This document shows, piece by piece, positions 60,774 through 64,000 of a stretch of DNA of 64,000 nt. The stretch's first letter is position 1; every line of letters starts with the position of its first letter. This DNA comes from JAKOWB01 sp038363005 (GTDB lineage Bacteria > Pseudomonadota > Alphaproteobacteria > Kiloniellales > JACOMY01), in assembly GCA_038363005.1 (NCBI GenBank), contig JBBQBI010000009.1, positions 92,516 through 156,515 of the forward strand, in the 5' to 3' direction. The position numbers and the translations under genes are program-made. The notes below the pieces were generated by a model. That model made no database searches. It saw nothing but the letters and a program-made list of their open reading frames with translations, and was not told the DNA's origin.

Positions 60774-62786
60774 TCAAGCCGCTTGGCGATGCACCCGCGC
60801 CACAATCTCGGCCACGTCGGCCATGATGCCAGTAAGGTCGAAGTCCTTCGGCGTGTAGACCGCGGCGACACCGGCGGCTTTCAGCCGCGCCGCGTCTTCC
60901 GGTGGGATGATACCGCCGACCACCACCGGCAGGTCACCCAACCCCTGCTTCCTCAGGCGCTCCAGCACCTCTTCGACCAGCAACAGATGCGAGCCGGAGA
61001 GGATCGAGAGGCCGACGACATGCACGCCCTCCTCCAGCGCCGCGCCGGCGATCTGCGCCGGGGTCAGGCGGATGCCCTCGTAGACCACCTCGAAGCCGCA
61101 GTCGCGCGCCCGCACCGCGACCTGCTCGGCACCGTTGGAATGGCCGTCGAGGCCGGGCTTGCCGACCAGGATCTTCGGCCGTCGGCCGAGCTGCCGCGCC
61201 AGCTCGGCGACGCGCTCGCGCACCGCGACGATGCCGTCCAGCGCCGCCGCCGGCAGGCCGGCACCGACGCCGGTGGGCGCGCGGTACTCGCCAAAGACCT
61301 GGCGCAGCGCCTGGCCCCATTCGCCGGTGGTGACCCCGGCATGGGCGCAGGCGATCGAGGGCTCCATGATATTGCGACCCTCCGCGGCGGCGGCCTTGAG
61401 GGCGGCCAGCGCGGCCGCTGCCTTGACGGCATCGCGGCCGGCGCGCCAGGCCTGCAGGCGTTCGATCTGCCCGGCCTCGGCGGCGGGATCCACCGTCATA
61501 GCGCCGCCGTCGGCCGCATCGGCGGTCAGCGGCGAGGGCTCGCTCTCGGTATAGGCGTTGACGCCGACCACCAGCTGCCGGCCGGACTCGATCGCCTGCA
61601 TGCGCAGGGTCGCGCTCTCCACGAGGGCGCGCTTCATATAGGCGCTCTCCACCGCGGCGATGGCGCCGCCCATGGCGTCGATGCGCGCCAGCTCGGCCAG
61701 CGCGTCGGTTTTCAGCTCCTCCACCTTGGCGGCGATCACCGGCGAGCCGTCGAACAGATCGCCGTACTCCAGCAGATCGGTCTCGAAGGCGACGATCTGC
61801 TGCAGGCGCAGCGACCACTGCTGGTCGAAGGGGCGCGGCAGGCCCAGCGCCTCGTTCCAGGCCGGCAGCTGCACGGCCCGCGCGCGGGCGTTCTTCGACA
61901 GCACCACGGCCAGCATCTCCAGCAGGATGCGATAGACGTTGTTCTCCGGCTGCTGCTCGGTCAGCCCCAGCGAATTCACCTGCACGCCGTAGCGGAAGCG
62001 CGTCAGCTTCTCGTCGGTCACGCCGTAGCGCGCGGCGCAGAGCTCGCCCCACAGCTCGGCGAAGGCACGCAGCTTGCAGATCTCGGTGACGAAGCGTACC
62101 CCGGCGTTGACGAAGAAGGAGATGCGGCCGACCACCTGCGGAAAGACCGCCGCCGGCACCTGGCCGCCGTCACGCACCGCGTCCAGCACGGCGACCGCGG
62201 TGGCCAGGGCGAAGGCCAGCTCCTGCACCGGCGTCGCGCCGGCTTCCTGCAGGTGGTAGCTGCAGACGTTGGTCGGGTTCCACTGCGGCACCTGGCCGAC
62301 GGTGAAGGCGATGACATCGCCGGTCAGCTTCAGCGACTCGCGCGGCGGGAAGATGTAGGTGCCGCGCGACAGGTACTCCTTGATGATGTCGTTCTGCGTG
62401 GTCCCCTGCAGCTTGGCCCGCGCCACGCCCTGGCTCTCGGCCGCGGCGATGTAGAGCGCCAGCAGCCAGGGCGCTGTGGCGTTGATCGTCATCGAGGTGT
62501 TCATGCGGTCGAGCGGGATGCCGTCGAGCAAGGTTCGCATGTCGCCCAGGTGGCCGACCGGCACGCCAACCTTGCCGACCTCGCCGCGTGCCAGCGGGTG
62601 GTCGCTGTCGTAGCCGGTCTGCGTCGGCAGGTCGAAGGCGATCGACAGCCCGGTCTGCCCCTTGGCGAGGTTGTTGCGATAGAGCGCGTTGGAGGCCGCG
62701 GCGGTCGAGTGCCCGGCATAGGTCCGCATCAGCCAGGGCTTTTCGCGCTGCGGCGAAGCCGTCGCCTTGCTGTTGTCTCCGCCCAT
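60774..62786 (-). CDS. ecm: Ethylmalonyl-CoA mutase
   Basis: A 670-residue B12-dependent mutase. The N-terminal substrate barrel has RTYAGHSTAAASNALYR, AFDLPTQTGYDSDHPLARG and TSMTINATAPWLLALYIA, the MeaA/Ecm hallmark. The C-terminal cobalamin domain has GKPGLDGHSNGAEQ, carrying the DxHxxG lower-ligand motif. It converts ethylmalonyl-CoA to methylsuccinyl-CoA in the ethylmalonyl-CoA pathway. GGAGGGAG precedes the ATG. ccr, which acts earlier in the same pathway, is divergent from it. Confidence 0.95.
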   Translation of the reverse strand: MGGDNSKATASPQREKPWLMRTYAGHSTAAASNALYRNNLAKGQTGLSIAFDLPTQTGYDSDHPLARGEVGKVGVPVGHLGDMRTLLDGIPLDRMNTSMTINATAPWLLALYIAAAESQGVARAKLQGTTQNDIIKEYLSRGTYIFPPRESLKLTGDVIAFTVGQVPQWNPTNVCSYHLQEAGATPVQELAFALATAVAVLDAVRDGGQVPAAVFPQVVGRISFFVNAGVRFVTEICKLRAFAELWGELCAARYGVTDEKLTRFRYGVQVNSLGLTEQQPENNVYRILLEMLAVVLSKNARARAVQLPAWNEALGLPRPFDQQWSLRLQQIVAFETDLLEYGDLFDGSPVIAAKVEELKTDALAELARIDAMGGAIAAVESAYMKRALVESATLRMQAIESGRQLVVGVNAYTESEPSPLTADAADGGAMTVDPAAEAGQIERLQAWRAGRDAVKAAAALAALKAAAAEGRNIMEPSIACAHAGVTTGEWGQALRQVFGEYRAPTGVGAGLPAAALDGIVAVRERVAELARQLGRRPKILVGKPGLDGHSNGAEQVAVRARDCGFEVVYEGIRLTPAQIAGAALEEGVHVVGLSILSGSHLLLVEEVLERLRKQGLGDLPVVVGGIIPPEDAARLKAAGVAAVYTPKDFDLTGIMADVAEIVARVHRQAA

Positions 62787-62812
62787 GGGTTGCTCCCTCC
62801 ACAGCGTCGAAT

Positions 62813-62829
62813 GCGCAATTATATTGCGC
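62813..62829. promoter_or_regulatory. Palindrome in the ecm-ccr divergent promoter
   Basis: GCGCAAT-tat-ATTGCGC is a perfect 7+7 bp palindrome in an AT-richer stretch. A related motif (GCGTTGCAAT) lies about 35 bp further and TTTTGCAT after that. A shared regulator of the two divergent genes could bind here. Confidence 0.5.
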
Positions 62830-62988
62830 CATTCTTCCTCTAAGAGAAAGAACCATAAATTTGTGCGTTGCAATAGCCCTTTTGCATAGGCTAAGAGTCA
62901 TTCTGTTGCAGTGCGGCAGAACAGGCAAGCAAGACCAAAGCCTGACCCGCAGCTGTCGCCTCAAGGGGATCGCAAGGGGAGCCCAGCC

Positions 62989-64000
<1,012 letters not shown>

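Overview
The window is GC-rich chromosomal DNA from an alphaproteobacterium, most likely a member of the Rhodospirillales or a close relative. The evidence is the divergent pair of ethylmalonyl-CoA pathway genes (ecm and ccr), the chvG/hprK/rapZ/EIIA-Man/HPr/EI group, the rplU-rpmA-obgE-proB and proA-nadD-rsfS-rlmH-gpmI-envC-ctpA-rppH housekeeping blocks, and the dense packing with many 1-20 nt gene overlaps. No rRNA, CRISPR array or replication origin was found. There is one tRNA, tRNA-Ser(CGA).

Layout. 1-2.1 kb: the end of a glycosyltransferase, an unknown protein and a BshB1-like deacetylase, which together look like a bacillithiol-type bshA-bshC-bshB cluster. 2.1-9.1 kb: mixed enzymes (NTF2-like, DUF2182, DUF899, a TPR regulator, a beta-propeller, a DehI-type dehalogenase, a quinone oxidoreductase, a membrane-anchored nuclease, DUF1801). 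9.19-14.63 kb: an integrated element at the 3' end of tRNA-Ser, bounded by an 18-bp direct repeat. It carries a tyrosine integrase, a serine recombinase, small membrane proteins and what looks like the decayed C-terminus of a T7-like terminase. 14.8-18.5 kb: HNH nuclease, SodC, a VOC protein and an exported S33-type hydrolase. 18.6-33.2 kb: the ribosomal protein/obgE/proB operon on the plus strand faces a minus-strand block running proA to rppH. Relative to the usual obgE-proB-proA-nadD order this block looks inverted. Two AT-rich insertions, a small exported protein and an AAA ATPase, interrupt it.

34-40 kb: a choline/betaine module made of choline dehydrogenase, a BetI-like repressor, an orphan choline-binding protein, a 3-hydroxyisobutyrate-dehydrogenase-like enzyme and an aldehyde dehydrogenase. 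A 17-bp operator-like sequence occurs identically in two of its promoters. 40-43 kb: TrmO, an N-acyl-D-amino acid deacylase and a VOC protein. 43-48.9 kb: sensor kinase ChvG, an HprK-RapZ fusion, EIIA-Man, HPr and enzyme I, a regulatory phosphotransferase system with no sugar permease in view. 48.9-57.7 kb: a lipoprotein nucleotidase, an AlkA-type glycosylase, GluQ-RS, TerC, a Nudix enzyme, an ACT protein and a DUF883/holin-X pair. 57.8-64 kb: an autotransporter, a decayed phosphatase fragment, ecm and the start of ccr.

The most interesting stretch is about 50.69-51.53 kb. It is roughly 0.85 kb with no credible gene, and on the plus strand it is packed with stable hairpins capped by UUCG and GCAA tetraloops. 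It looks like a large structured RNA that I cannot assign to a known class. Other leads are the bacillithiol-like cluster, the T7-like prophage relic, the HprK-RapZ fusion, the shared BetI-type operator and the AAA ATPase island that seems to have supplied a new start to nadD.
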